A program made the translations under genes and the position numbers. Below the pieces are notes generated by a model, which worked only from the letters and a program-made list of their open reading frames with translations, had not been told where the DNA came from and did not search any database. From Chryseobacterium sp. H1D6B (lineage in GTDB: Bacteria; Bacteroidota; Bacteroidia; Flavobacteriales; Weeksellaceae): a stretch of DNA of 64,000 nt. Of this stretch, positions 34,763-43,529 are shown piece after piece. The first letter of the stretch is position 1; every line of letters starts with the position of its first letter. The stretch covers positions 1,550,001-1,614,000 of the forward strand of contig NZ_JARXVJ010000001.1 of NCBI RefSeq assembly GCF_029892445.1. The letters are read 5' to 3'.

Positions 34763-36100
34763 TTATTCTTTGATTATTTTCTCTGTTGAAGTGCTTCCGT
34801 CAGCAAAGTCAACCTTAATCATATATACTCCTTTTGGAAGAGAAGAAATATCTGCTTTTTGAGAATTTGTAGTCATTAAAGATTTACCAGACATATCAAG
34901 AACAGTTGAAGACTTGATCTTTTTGTCAGTTTTGATATTGATCTCTCCTGTTGTAGGATTAGGGAAGATATTTATTGATTGAATTTTAGTACTAGTTTCA
35001 TTAGTTCCCAAAGATGCTGTTAATTTAAACATTCCTCCTACAGTTGAACTAGTGCTGAATCCTCCTGAATAACATGTGTTTGCGTCATAACATCTTACAC
35101 CTAAATGCTGAACAAGGTTGTCTATTGCAGTCCAAGTAGTACCATTGTCAACACTTTTCCAAGAACCTCCAGATGTACCATTATCACTTGTTGCTACTAA
35201 GATATTAGTACCAGGTACATAAGTTATGTCACTGATTCTGTTAGCCATAGTTATTCCTGTATATGTTACTGCACTCCAAGAAGTACCTCCATTAGTTGTT
35301 CTGTGTAATGTCATTGCAGTTGGTGTACCAGAAGCATTAAACGTTTTTCTTAAAACAATCCCTCTGTTTGCGTCGCTCCATGCCATTTTTCCATTTACTG
35401 TAGCACTTCCAAAATCGGTAATAGTTCCTGTTGTTAAACCTACAGTCCAGTTTAATCCTTTATTTGTTGATTTTATAATTCTTCCTTTACCTGTGTAAAA
35501 GAAAATATTATCACCTACAGTATAATATCCACCATTATATCCATACTCATCAGTTAATGGTGCTGGAATATTTGCAAGAGGAACTCTTGACCATGTTGTA
35601 CCACCATTTGAAGTAGTATATATTTCGAAGTATCCGCTTTCTGGATCTCCTCCGGCAATTCCATTATTTGCATCAAAGAAATGCACATAATTCATCCAAG
35701 ATTCTCCAGCTGTAGTAAATGTTAATTGAGAAACCCAAGTGCTGCCTCCATTAGTAGTTTTAAATACAGTTCCTAACCCGTCTGTATTGTCGAAAGTAGC
35801 TACCCAAGCCGTATTAGCATCAACACCTGAAATGCTTGCAATGTGCAGGTCTGGATTGCCTACGTTTATAGCTCCTGAGGTCCAAGTTGTTCCTCCGTTA
35901 GTCGTTTTTGTGAATTCCTGAACATTAGCACCTGCCCCGCTTCCATCAACACCAAAGGCCCAAACTGTGTTTGCATTGTAAACTTCCAGAGCGGCAATAC
36001 CTCTAGATGGTGTAGCAAATGCCGAACTCTGAGTGGTCCATTGTGAAAAAGCTGATGTACTAATTAAAAATGCAAAAGCAGAAAATAGAATTTTTTTCAT
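34763..36100 (-). CDS. Type IX-secreted BNR/YCF48-like repeat protein
   Basis: A 445-residue protein with a signal peptide (MKKILFSAFAFLISTSAFS). The body consists of beta-propeller-like repeats with the recurring motif (K/R)TTNGGTTW or STNKGLNW, resembling photosynthesis-system-II assembly factor (YCF48) or BNR repeats. The last 75 residues are a type A T9SS sorting domain (INIFPNPTTGEINIKT, LDMSGKSL, SSLPKGVYMIKV, KIIKE). Export through the type IX system and anchoring or release at the cell surface is therefore expected. Ligand or enzyme activity is unknown. Confidence 0.9.
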   Translation of the reverse strand: MKKILFSAFAFLISTSAFSQWTTQSSAFATPSRGIAALEVYNANTVWAFGVDGSGAGANVQEFTKTTNGGTTWTSGAINVGNPDLHIASISGVDANTAWVATFDNTDGLGTVFKTTNGGSTWVSQLTFTTAGESWMNYVHFFDANNGIAGGDPESGYFEIYTTSNGGTTWSRVPLANIPAPLTDEYGYNGGYYTVGDNIFFYTGKGRIIKSTNKGLNWTVGLTTGTITDFGSATVNGKMAWSDANRGIVLRKTFNASGTPTAMTLHRTTNGGTSWSAVTYTGITMANRISDITYVPGTNILVATSDNGTSGGSWKSVDNGTTWTAIDNLVQHLGVRCYDANTCYSGGFSTSSTVGGMFKLTASLGTNETSTKIQSINIFPNPTTGEINIKTDKKIKSSTVLDMSGKSLMTTNSQKADISSLPKGVYMIKVDFADGSTSTEKIIKE

Positions 36101-36188
36101 GATAAAACTTTTTTTGTAAATATAACAAAAAAAAGGATTACGGGTGTAAAAATTTAAAATAAACGTTCTATTATTGAAAAGTTAACAA

Positions 36189-37730
36189 TTACGAACTGCA
36201 GGAAAGCATTGAACATCCAGAAATGTCATCATAGTTTGAAGGCCTTTTTAACGATAATTCAGGGAAGATTTCTTTATATGGATTTTCTAGCGCCTTGGTT
36301 AATTTATCCAGCATTTCACTTTTTCCATTGTTAATTTCTTCAATACATTCAAAAAGAAGATAGTTTCTAAGAGTAAATTTTGGGTTTGTCTTCCCCATTA
36401 ATTGAAGTGATTCCTCTTTTGTAATAGTATTGCTTTCTAATCTCAGCTTATATTTTTTTATGAAATGCTCAATTTTTTTGAGATTCTCATCATCTAGAAA
36501 TGTATAAGAAGCATTTTCAAATTGAGATTTTAAATCGGTTTTATCATCTAACTTTTCTAATTGATTGAAAAATAAAGTATAATCTAATTGCAGATCCTGC
36601 ATCAAGGCCTGCCAGCTTGTAAAGAAATTTTCATCACTCTCCAAAAGATTATCGAAGCCGAATTTTTTGCACAACATTTTGTCATGAGCATTCCAGAAAT
36701 AATTTCCGAAATTATTAAGAGAGTCTTCTAGGAACTTTTCATCTTCTATTAACGGATGCAGAGCATTAGCCAGCTGCCATAAATTCCATTGTGAGATCTG
36801 CCCCTGCTTTCCAAATGCATATCTTCTTCCGGGCAGGTCAGTAGTGTTTGGAGTGAAATTTAAATCATATTCATCCATCATAGAGAATGGACCATAATCT
36901 ATCGTTAAACCAAGAATTGACATGTTATCAGTATTCATAACCCCATGAACGAAGCCAACGCGGTACCATTCAACCATCAAATCAGCAGTTCTTTTGCATA
37001 CCTCATCAAAGAAGTCTTTGTATTTTTGTTCTTCCTCATGAATAATTTGGGGGAAATAGTTTGAAATTGTGAAATCAACAAGGTCTTTTAATGTTTTGTA
37101 TTCTTTTTGTGCACCCATCAATTCGAAATGTCCAAAGCGGAGAAAACTTTCAGCTGTTCTTACGACAACCGCTCCTTTTTCTTCTTGGGGATTTCCGCTG
37201 TACATCATGTCTCTTACTACATTTTCTCCAGTAAGCGATAAGCTTAAGGCACGTGTTGTAGGAACTCCTAAATGATGCATCGCTTCACTCATCAAATATT
37301 CACGCACAGATGATCTTAAAACAGCTCTTCCGTCGGCGTGGCGGGAATAGGGAGTTGCTCCCGCACCTTTCCATTGTATTTCTGTTTTTCTTCCAGATTC
37401 ATTAGTAATTTCACCTGCTAAAATAGCTCTTCCGTCTCCCAATTGACCTGCCCAATTTCCGAACTGATGTCCCGCATAAGCCGTTGCATAAGTTTGAATA
37501 TTTTCAGGAAGATCATTTCCTACAAGAAAAGCTTTGTCTTTTTCCTCCAATTTCCCTAATCCAATTTCTTCAGAAAGAGTTTCATTAAAAATAATCAATT
37601 TGGGATTTTCAAATCCAACGGGAGCCACCGTTGAAAATAAGACTTTTGGAGTGTTTCTTTGAATAGAATTACCGGAAAGATCACCAGGGAAAATTTTTAT
37701 AAAGGGTTGTGTGATGTTTTTAATATTCAT
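36189..37730 (-). CDS. selO: Protein adenylyltransferase SelO (YdiU)
   Basis: A 513-residue pseudokinase-fold enzyme that AMPylates Ser/Thr/Tyr on target proteins; in other bacteria it acts in redox homeostasis. The conserved core AYAGHQFGNWAGQLGDGRAILAGE, the TPYSRHADGRAVLRSSVREYL block, GFVHGVMNTDNMSILGLTIDYGPF (active site with Asn/Asp) and a C-terminal cysteine pair (SGCSMLSCSS) are all present. Some eukaryotic homologues carry selenocysteine near that position. A -7 element (37735-37742) ends 4 nt before the ATG. Confidence 0.95.
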   Translation of the reverse strand: MNIKNITQPFIKIFPGDLSGNSIQRNTPKVLFSTVAPVGFENPKLIIFNETLSEEIGLGKLEEKDKAFLVGNDLPENIQTYATAYAGHQFGNWAGQLGDGRAILAGEITNESGRKTEIQWKGAGATPYSRHADGRAVLRSSVREYLMSEAMHHLGVPTTRALSLSLTGENVVRDMMYSGNPQEEKGAVVVRTAESFLRFGHFELMGAQKEYKTLKDLVDFTISNYFPQIIHEEEQKYKDFFDEVCKRTADLMVEWYRVGFVHGVMNTDNMSILGLTIDYGPFSMMDEYDLNFTPNTTDLPGRRYAFGKQGQISQWNLWQLANALHPLIEDEKFLEDSLNNFGNYFWNAHDKMLCKKFGFDNLLESDENFFTSWQALMQDLQLDYTLFFNQLEKLDDKTDLKSQFENASYTFLDDENLKKIEHFIKKYKLRLESNTITKEESLQLMGKTNPKFTLRNYLLFECIEEINNGKSEMLDKLTKALENPYKEIFPELSLKRPSNYDDISGCSMLSCSS

Positions 37731-37734
37731 AAAT

Positions 37735-37767
37735 CAAAGATACCAATAATAAAAAAAGACCTTCCAA
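37735..37767 (-). promoter_or_regulatory. Promoter of selO
   Basis: On the minus strand, TTG (37765-37767), 22 nt and TATCTTTG (37735-37742). The -33 box lies inside the terminator of the preceding operon. The ATG (37728-37730) starts 4 nt after the -7 element, so transcription probably begins at or next to the start codon. Confidence 0.5.
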
Positions 37768-37783
37768 TTATTTGGAAGGTCTT
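37751..37783 (-). terminator. Terminator of the ricT-gldH-PBP1A operon
   Basis: The 12-bp perfect stem AAGACCTTCCAA/TTGGAAGGTCTT (37756-37767 with 37772-37783) has a 4-nt loop and, on the minus strand, a run of seven T. Confidence 0.85.
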
Positions 37784-37803
37784 ATCTATTTCTAAAGAAG
37801 AGT

Positions 37804-40185
37804 TTATTTATTAAAGTCTACTTCTTCTCCTTTGTTTAAATTTTCATTTACATTCTCCTCTTTTTTATCAGAGGTGTTTTTTGGAGTATGATCGGCTGGT
37901 TTAGGATTTTTGATTTCATCCATAGTCTGGAGTCCTCCGTCATCACCATAGCCTCCGCTCATTCCCTTCAGATCAGCACAGTTGCCTGTCCAGTCAGAAG
38001 GTTTTACAAATTTATCTTCTGTAGAAATGCCTAAGCTTTTATCAGCCCAAACCTTTTTCATGAATATAGCCCAGATAGGTAATGCCATTTTTGCACCTTG
38101 TCCTTCCCCTGTTCCTAAGAAGTGGGTTGCTCTGTCTTCCCATCCAACCCAGGCTCCAGTTGCTAGTTTTGGAGTAATTCCCATAAACCATCCATCAGAG
38201 TTGTTCTGTGTTGTTCCTGTTTTACCTGCAATTTCTACATCTTTTGAAATTCCTTTTCTTGAAAGCTCACCAGAAGCAGTACCGAATTGTGCAACACCCT
38301 TCATAAGCTCAATCATCGTATATGCATATAAAGGATTCATAACTTCTTTAGGTTCTACATTTACTTCTTTGATTACTCTGCCGTTCGCATCTTCAATTCT
38401 CCAGATCATTTCTGGTTTATTGTAGTTTCCGTAGTTGGCAAAAGTACTGTAAGCTCCAAGCATCTCATAAATTGTGATGTCTGAAGATCCTAAAGCAATC
38501 GTATTGTTTCTTGGGATATCTTCTGTTACTCCTAAATCTCTTGCAGTTTGAATAACTGCATCTACACCGGTCATTTCTATCAGACGTGCGGCTACTGGGT
38601 TTTGAGAGTGTGCTAATGCATCTTTAAGAGTTAACATTCCTCCTCTTCCCGGAACATGCCATCCGTTATGATCATAAGTGCCGTTTGAAACCGTTGAACA
38701 AGGAGTCATTCCAAGCTTCATGATAGCTGTTGCGTATACGAAAGGCTTAAATGTTGAACCTACCTGTCTTTTTCCTTGTTTGATGTGGTCATATTGAAAA
38801 TGCTGCCAGTCGATTCCTCCAACCCACGCTTTGATTTCACCGGTTCCCGGAACCATAGACATTAGACCTGCTTGAGCAATCTGTTTATGGTATCTGATAG
38901 AATCCCAAGGAGACATTTCAACTTCTTCTTCTCCGTTCCAAGTGAAACGTGAAGTTTTGATCGGTTTATGGAATTCCATCATAATTGAATCATCAGGCAT
39001 TCCTTCTGCTTTTAATAGTTTATAACGGCCGGTTCTTTTCATAGCCTGGAGCATAACACTATTAATCTGCTTGTCATTTAAGTAGTAGAAAGGTCTATTT
39101 TTTCTGCCTCTTTGTTCTGCATCAAATCTTTTCTGAAGATCAGTAAGGTGTTCTCTGATAGACTCTTCAGCATATTTCTGCATTTTAGAATCAAGAGTGA
39201 CATATATTTTTAAACCGTCTTTATAGAGATTTAGTTTTTTTCCGTTTTCCTTCTCGTAATCACTAAGATATTTGTCGATTTCTTTTCTTAAATAGAATTT
39301 GTAGTAAGAAGAATAATCATCATTAATGTTTTTAATTGGATGATAATCAACTGTTATAGGAGTTTCGATTGCTTTTTCATAGGTGGCCTGATCGATATAT
39401 CCTGTTTTCTGCATTTGCTCTAAAACCACGTTTCTCCTTTCTTTTGCCTTTTCAGGATTTCTGTAAGGATTATTTTTTCGAGGATTTTCCAGCATGGCTA
39501 CAAAAGTTGCCGCTTCCGGCAGTGTAAGTTCTGACGTTTTCTTGTTAAAATATACTTTAGAAGCCATTTCAACACCATTAGCATTGAAAAGGAAGTCAAA
39601 CTTGTTGAAGTAAAGAGTAATGATTTCTTCTTTAGTATATCTTTTTTCAAGACTTACAGCGACGATCCATTCTTTTATTTTCTGGAATGCTCTTTCAAAT
39701 TTATTTTGTGAAGCGTTTCCTGTAAAAAGGAGTTTGGCAAGTTGCTGGGTAATGGTAGAACCACCACCTCTTTTACCCCCGTAAACAACAGCTCTGGCAA
39801 TAGACTGGAGGTCAATTCCTGAGTGTTCTTTAAATCTTTCATCTTCTTTAGCCTGTAATGCATAAATTAAAAATGGAGGAAGTTCTTTATAAGTAACAGG
39901 CTGGGTTTTTTCTTTTTCAAATTTACCCAACAGTACTCCGTCTGAAGATATAATTTCAGAAGCAACATAAATGTCAGGGTTTTCAAGCTCTTTTACATCA
40001 GGCATTTCTCCGACAAACCCCTGAGAAACAGCAAAGAAAAGTCCTGAAATCCCTAAAACTACAACAATGAGTCCAAGCCAAATAAACTTAACCCATTTTT
40101 TCCAAGAGGTATTTTTATTATTTTTTTTGGGAGGGAGAGGGAATGTTTTTCCCTTGCTTCCTGCATTTTGTTTGTTTTCTTCCAT
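37804..40185 (-). CDS. Bifunctional penicillin-binding protein 1A family
   Basis: A 793-residue class A PBP. A cytoplasmic Lys-rich N-terminus and one membrane helix (WLGLIVVVLGISGLFFAVS) are followed by a glycosyltransferase-51 domain (EDERFKEHSGIDLQSIARA with the catalytic Glu, then GGGSTITQQLAKLLF). The transpeptidase domain has STFKPF (SxxK), SQNPVA (SxN) and KTGTTQNN (KTG). The C-terminal 60 residues are a charged, probably disordered tail. It polymerises and crosslinks peptidoglycan in the periplasm. It starts 6 nt after gldH, in the operon ricT-gldH-PBP1A. Confidence 0.95.
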   Translation of the reverse strand: MEENKQNAGSKGKTFPLPPKKNNKNTSWKKWVKFIWLGLIVVVLGISGLFFAVSQGFVGEMPDVKELENPDIYVASEIISSDGVLLGKFEKEKTQPVTYKELPPFLIYALQAKEDERFKEHSGIDLQSIARAVVYGGKRGGGSTITQQLAKLLFTGNASQNKFERAFQKIKEWIVAVSLEKRYTKEEIITLYFNKFDFLFNANGVEMASKVYFNKKTSELTLPEAATFVAMLENPRKNNPYRNPEKAKERRNVVLEQMQKTGYIDQATYEKAIETPITVDYHPIKNINDDYSSYYKFYLRKEIDKYLSDYEKENGKKLNLYKDGLKIYVTLDSKMQKYAEESIREHLTDLQKRFDAEQRGRKNRPFYYLNDKQINSVMLQAMKRTGRYKLLKAEGMPDDSIMMEFHKPIKTSRFTWNGEEEVEMSPWDSIRYHKQIAQAGLMSMVPGTGEIKAWVGGIDWQHFQYDHIKQGKRQVGSTFKPFVYATAIMKLGMTPCSTVSNGTYDHNGWHVPGRGGMLTLKDALAHSQNPVAARLIEMTGVDAVIQTARDLGVTEDIPRNNTIALGSSDITIYEMLGAYSTFANYGNYNKPEMIWRIEDANGRVIKEVNVEPKEVMNPLYAYTMIELMKGVAQFGTASGELSRKGISKDVEIAGKTGTTQNNSDGWFMGITPKLATGAWVGWEDRATHFLGTGEGQGAKMALPIWAIFMKKVWADKSLGISTEDKFVKPSDWTGNCADLKGMSGGYGDDGGLQTMDEIKNPKPADHTPKNTSDKKEENVNENLNKGEEVDFNK

Positions 40186-40191
40186 GTATGC

Positions 40192-40653
40192 TTACGGTTT
40201 AGCCGTTTCTATTTTTATACCTATATCTTCAATGCCGGGAAGAGTATCGTTTCTCATAGCTTGTATCAGCCCGATTTCATATTTACCCTTCTCTGGAAAT
40301 TTATAATTCAATTTATATTGAAAAAGTGTTTCCTTAGTATCTCCAAAACCTGTTCCAAGCCATTCTCCGTTTGGTTTAGCGAGCACATAATTCAGTGTGT
40401 CCGTTACCTTTTGTTTGTTTTGAAGATTCGTGAAATTCACAATCATCCTAATATTGCTGTAAGGATAATTGTTGTTATTCCTTACAACAAATATAATATT
40501 TTTAGGATTCTGAGGATCTGAAATTTCAAGATTAAATTTTTGTTCACTTTTCTTATTCCACTTGTTATCAACGGAATTCATAGTTACATCTTCTCCCGAA
40601 GTCTTGCAGCTAAAGAAAAGAATAAGAGATAGTAATCCTAAGATTTTATGCAT
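40192..40653 (-). CDS. gldH: Gliding motility lipoprotein GldH
   Basis: A 153-residue lipoprotein with signal and lipobox (LLSLILFFSC, Cys17). In Flavobacterium, GldH is needed for gliding and T9SS-dependent surface protein secretion. The mature part is a beta-rich domain (KNIIFVVRNNNNYPYSNIRMIV, GKYEIGLIQAMRNDTLPGIEDIG) typical of GldH. I chose the ATG at 40653; the longer reading upstream lies within ricT. It overlaps the 3' end of ricT by 8 nt and ends 6 nt before the PBP1A gene. Many Chryseobacterium strains have gld genes but do not visibly glide, so the T9SS role may dominate. Confidence 0.88.
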   Translation of the reverse strand: MHKILGLLSLILFFSCKTSGEDVTMNSVDNKWNKKSEQKFNLEISDPQNPKNIIFVVRNNNNYPYSNIRMIVNFTNLQNKQKVTDTLNYVLAKPNGEWLGTGFGDTKETLFQYKLNYKFPEKGKYEIGLIQAMRNDTLPGIEDIGIKIETAKP

Positions 40654-42007
40654 TTTTATCTTTTTTTGGAGGATATTTCTTTTTAAATTTTTTCTTGATT
40701 GGGTTTTGCTGGGCTGTTTTATCAGAATCTGCACTAGCTTCTACTTTTTCTAACTGGGGTTTTGGCTGTTGAGGCTTTGGACTGCTGTTGGAATTCGTAT
40801 TGGCATTAGGATTAGAACCTTCAGGTCTGTTTTTCCTGTTATTATTGCCGGGCTGATTTGGCCTGTTCTGATTTTGACCTTGACTTTGACCCTGATTTCT
40901 GTTTTTATTAAAACTTTTATTTTTCTTCTCGAATCGGTCTACATTATTTTCCTGAATCAGGTCAATAGTTTGTACTGGGCCTTCAGGCTGTTTTAATTCT
41001 TCAAGAGGCGGAATTTTCTCACCTTTCTTGTTTTTTGCTATCAATTTCTTAACGAGATCGATATCAAAATCGTACCAAGCCATTGAGCTGTCAACGTAAG
41101 CAAACCACATTTTCTTTTTGAAAACATCTATTTTGATACAAAATGCTCTTCCTTTTTCGGTATCTAAAGTGGTAGAAGAAGACGGAAAATTACTCAATGC
41201 ATCAAGATAACTGTCTAATTCATAATTAAGACAGCATTTCAGTTTTCCGCACTGTCCAGCTAATTTTTGGGGGTTAATACTTAGCTGCTGGTATCTTGCA
41301 ACGTTGGTATTAACAGATCGGAAATCGGTAAGCCAGGTAGAACAGCATAATTCCCTTCCACAAGAGCCAATTCCTCCAATTTTTGCTGCTTCCTGTCTAA
41401 AACCGATTTGTTTCATGTCGATCTTAGTGCGGAAAGTTCCAGCATAATCTTTTATTAACTGTCTGAAATCTATTCGGTTATCAGCTGTATAGTAGAACGT
41501 GACTTTTGAGGCATCACCTTGATATTCAACATCAGTGATCTTCATTTCAAGACCCAGTCTGTGAGATATTTTCCTAGCTTCTATTTTTACGCTGTCTTCT
41601 TTTTTTCTAACCTCCTGCCAGACTTCAATGTCTTTTTGGTTGGCTAATCTATATATTTTAAGTGATCCTTCTTCAGTGAATTTTTTCTTTTTCATCTGAA
41701 TTTTCACTAATTCGCCGGTGAGACTTACCACACCTACATCATGTCCGGGACTGGATTCTACTGTTACTACGCTACCTATATGTAAAGGAATATTATTTAC
41801 ATTTTTATAAAACGATTTTCTGTCATTTTTAAATCTAACTTCCACAAAATCACACCTATTCGATGCGGGATTGTTAATGTTAGAAAGCCAGTCAAAAACA
41901 CTTAATTTATAACTATTACCACAGGTATTTACACTTTCACAACCATTCGCGGACTTCGTTCCGCAAGAATGTGCAGAATCGCCGGATGTTTTACATCCAC
42001 AACTCAT
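40646..42007 (-). CDS. ricT: PSP1/RicT (YaaT) family protein with long disordered tail
   Basis: A 453-residue cytoplasmic protein. The PSP1 domain occupies residues about 35-290 (RCDFVEVRFKNDRKSFY, YYTADNRIDFRQLIKDYAG, GIGSCGRELCCSTWL, QCGKLKCCLNYE). Its cysteines match those that bind an Fe-S cluster in RicT. The N-terminal 30 residues add several more cysteines (SCGCKTSGDSAHSCG). In Bacillus, RicT forms a complex that modulates RNase Y. The last 100 residues are rich in Asn, Gln, Pro and Lys and are probably disordered. It is the first gene of the operon with gldH and PBP1A; a TAAATTTG element lies at 42028-42035 (minus). Confidence 0.88.
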   Translation of the reverse strand: MSCGCKTSGDSAHSCGTKSANGCESVNTCGNSYKLSVFDWLSNINNPASNRCDFVEVRFKNDRKSFYKNVNNIPLHIGSVVTVESSPGHDVGVVSLTGELVKIQMKKKKFTEEGSLKIYRLANQKDIEVWQEVRKKEDSVKIEARKISHRLGLEMKITDVEYQGDASKVTFYYTADNRIDFRQLIKDYAGTFRTKIDMKQIGFRQEAAKIGGIGSCGRELCCSTWLTDFRSVNTNVARYQQLSINPQKLAGQCGKLKCCLNYELDSYLDALSNFPSSSTTLDTEKGRAFCIKIDVFKKKMWFAYVDSSMAWYDFDIDLVKKLIAKNKKGEKIPPLEELKQPEGPVQTIDLIQENNVDRFEKKNKSFNKNRNQGQSQGQNQNRPNQPGNNNRKNRPEGSNPNANTNSNSSPKPQQPKPQLEKVEASADSDKTAQQNPIKKKFKKKYPPKKDKNA

Positions 42008-42088
42008 ATAACTAATATTTAATCTTGCAAATTTATATATTTTTATCTTTATGTAATTCTAAAAAATTCAAATATTCATTAATAGGAT

Positions 42089-42104
42089 TGTTTAATGTTA
42101 AACA
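42089..42104. repeat. 16-bp palindrome upstream of the fadL-like gene
   Basis: TGTTTAA-tg-TTAAACA is a perfect dyad with 7-bp arms. The half site TGTTTAA recurs at 42153-42159 and in the larger inverted repeat at 42181-42221. This repeated motif could be a regulator site in the 276-nt gap between ricT and the fadL-like gene. Confidence 0.45.
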
Positions 42105-42180
42105 GAATATTGGATTATTGAGCAAAATATTATTAATCATCTAGTATAGATGTGTTTAAGGTGCATTTTTGTTAAAGTAC

Positions 42181-42221
42181 TATTTTAAACATAGTTTTCT
42201 TTTAAGAGAATGTTTAAAATA
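42181..42221. repeat. 12-bp inverted repeat upstream of the fadL-like gene
   Basis: TATTTTAAACAT (42181-42192) and ATGTTTAAAATA (42210-42221) are perfect inverted copies with a 17-nt spacer. They end 36 nt before the -7 element (42257-42264). The position suits an operator; a hairpin is possible but AT-only and weak. Confidence 0.5.
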
Positions 42222-42256
42222 TTAAGAAATATTAACAAGTGTATTCAAAATAATTT

Positions 42257-42264
42257 TATATTTG
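42257..42264 (+). promoter_or_regulatory. -7 element of the fadL-like operon
   Basis: TATATTTG, 19 nt before the ATG at 42284. No TTTG at usual distance, so transcription may need an activator. Confidence 0.45.
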
Positions 42265-42283
42265 GGTTATATAATAATAGTTT

Positions 42284-43519
42284 ATGAAAAAAATATTAGT
42301 ATCAACTGCTTTATTGGCAGGTGTTCTATCTTACGCAGGAGGCTTTAGGGTTTCTCTGCAGGGGGTAAAACAATTGGCAATGGCACATACTAGTGCGCAT
42401 GCTGAAGATGCAAGTGTGGCATTTTTTAACCCGGCGGGTATGTCATTCATCCCTTCTAAACTAAGTATAGTCGCAGGAGGATTTGGAGCGAGTAATAAAG
42501 TTACTTTTCAGAATTTAAACACACTGCAGAGTACATCAACAGACAATCCTCTTGGTACGCCTATTTATGCAGCTATTGCTTATAGACCATTAAAGAATGT
42601 ATCGGTTGGTTTCAGTTTCACAACTCCTTTCGGCAGCACTATCGAATGGCCGAGTAATTGGGAAGGAAGAGAAATGGTGGAGAAATTAGAATTGAAAAGT
42701 TTCTATTTCCAGCCTATGATCTCAGTGAAATTAGCTCCTTGGATGTCATTTGGAGCAAGCTATATTTATGCTAAAGGAAAAGTAGACTGGGACAAAGCGA
42801 TTACGCAATTTGGAGGAGAAATTAATATTAATGATGATAAAGCAAGCGGACACGGATATGGATTTGGTTTCTACTTCAGACCTGATGAAAAACTAGATGT
42901 AAGTATTGCTTATCGTTCACCTGTAGACATGAAAGCTAAAAACGGAACAGCAACATTTAAATTCCCGTCAGCATCTATTTATCCGTTATTAGGATTAGAT
43001 GGAGCAGGGCAGGATAAATTTACAGCGACACTGCCTTTAGTGGAAGAATATACAATCGGTCTTACTTATAAAGTTACTCCTAAATGGTTGGTTTCTGCTG
43101 ATTTCAATTACCATGGATGGGAAAGATACAGCAAGTTGACTTTAGATTTTGCTAATGCTCCAATTGGAAACCAGGCAGATCCTACAGTTCTTGTAGCGCC
43201 TAAAAACTTTAGAAATTCAAAAACATTCAGATTAGGAACCCAATATATGTTTAATGATATGATTTTTGGACGTCTTGGGGCTTACTATGACGAATCTCCT
43301 TATACTGATCAACATTTTATTGCTGAAACTCCTTCATTTAACACATTCGTAGTTACGGGAGGTGTCGGGCTTAAATTCAAAGAATTTGGAGTTGATATTG
43401 CCGGAGGATATGCAATGCCTCAAAGCAGAGATGTGAAAAATGATTACCTTGGCTTTTATGGGCAGGCTAAAGCTCAAGCATTCTATTTCGGTCTAGGTTT
43501 ATCTTACAATCCATTTTAA
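42284..43519 (+). CDS. OmpP1/FadL family outer-membrane transporter
   Basis: A 411-residue beta-barrel of the FadL family, which brings hydrophobic compounds such as fatty acids across the outer membrane. The signal peptide is MKKILVSTALLAGVLSYAGG. The family N-terminal hatch block SLQGVKQLAMAHTSAHAEDASVAFFNPAGM is clear. The remainder alternates beta strands and ends with the aromatic YFGLGLSYNPF. It forms a pair with the SGNH lipoprotein gene 10 nt downstream. Substrate is not predictable from sequence. Confidence 0.93.
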   Translation: MKKILVSTALLAGVLSYAGGFRVSLQGVKQLAMAHTSAHAEDASVAFFNPAGMSFIPSKLSIVAGGFGASNKVTFQNLNTLQSTSTDNPLGTPIYAAIAYRPLKNVSVGFSFTTPFGSTIEWPSNWEGREMVEKLELKSFYFQPMISVKLAPWMSFGASYIYAKGKVDWDKAITQFGGEININDDKASGHGYGFGFYFRPDEKLDVSIAYRSPVDMKAKNGTATFKFPSASIYPLLGLDGAGQDKFTATLPLVEEYTIGLTYKVTPKWLVSADFNYHGWERYSKLTLDFANAPIGNQADPTVLVAPKNFRNSKTFRLGTQYMFNDMIFGRLGAYYDESPYTDQHFIAETPSFNTFVVTGGVGLKFKEFGVDIAGGYAMPQSRDVKNDYLGFYGQAKAQAFYFGLGLSYNPF

Positions 43520-43529
43520 TTGAACAACT

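Noticed and set aside
34763..36100. Repeat protein as a sialidase
   Set aside because: The NGGTTW-type repeats recall BNR/YCF48 propellers, but I see none of the sialidase catalytic residues (FRIP motif, Asp-box with Arg triad).
37982..38425. A 147-codon plus-strand frame within the PBP1A gene
   Set aside because: Antisense shadow of a strongly conserved transpeptidase domain; no promoter or family features.
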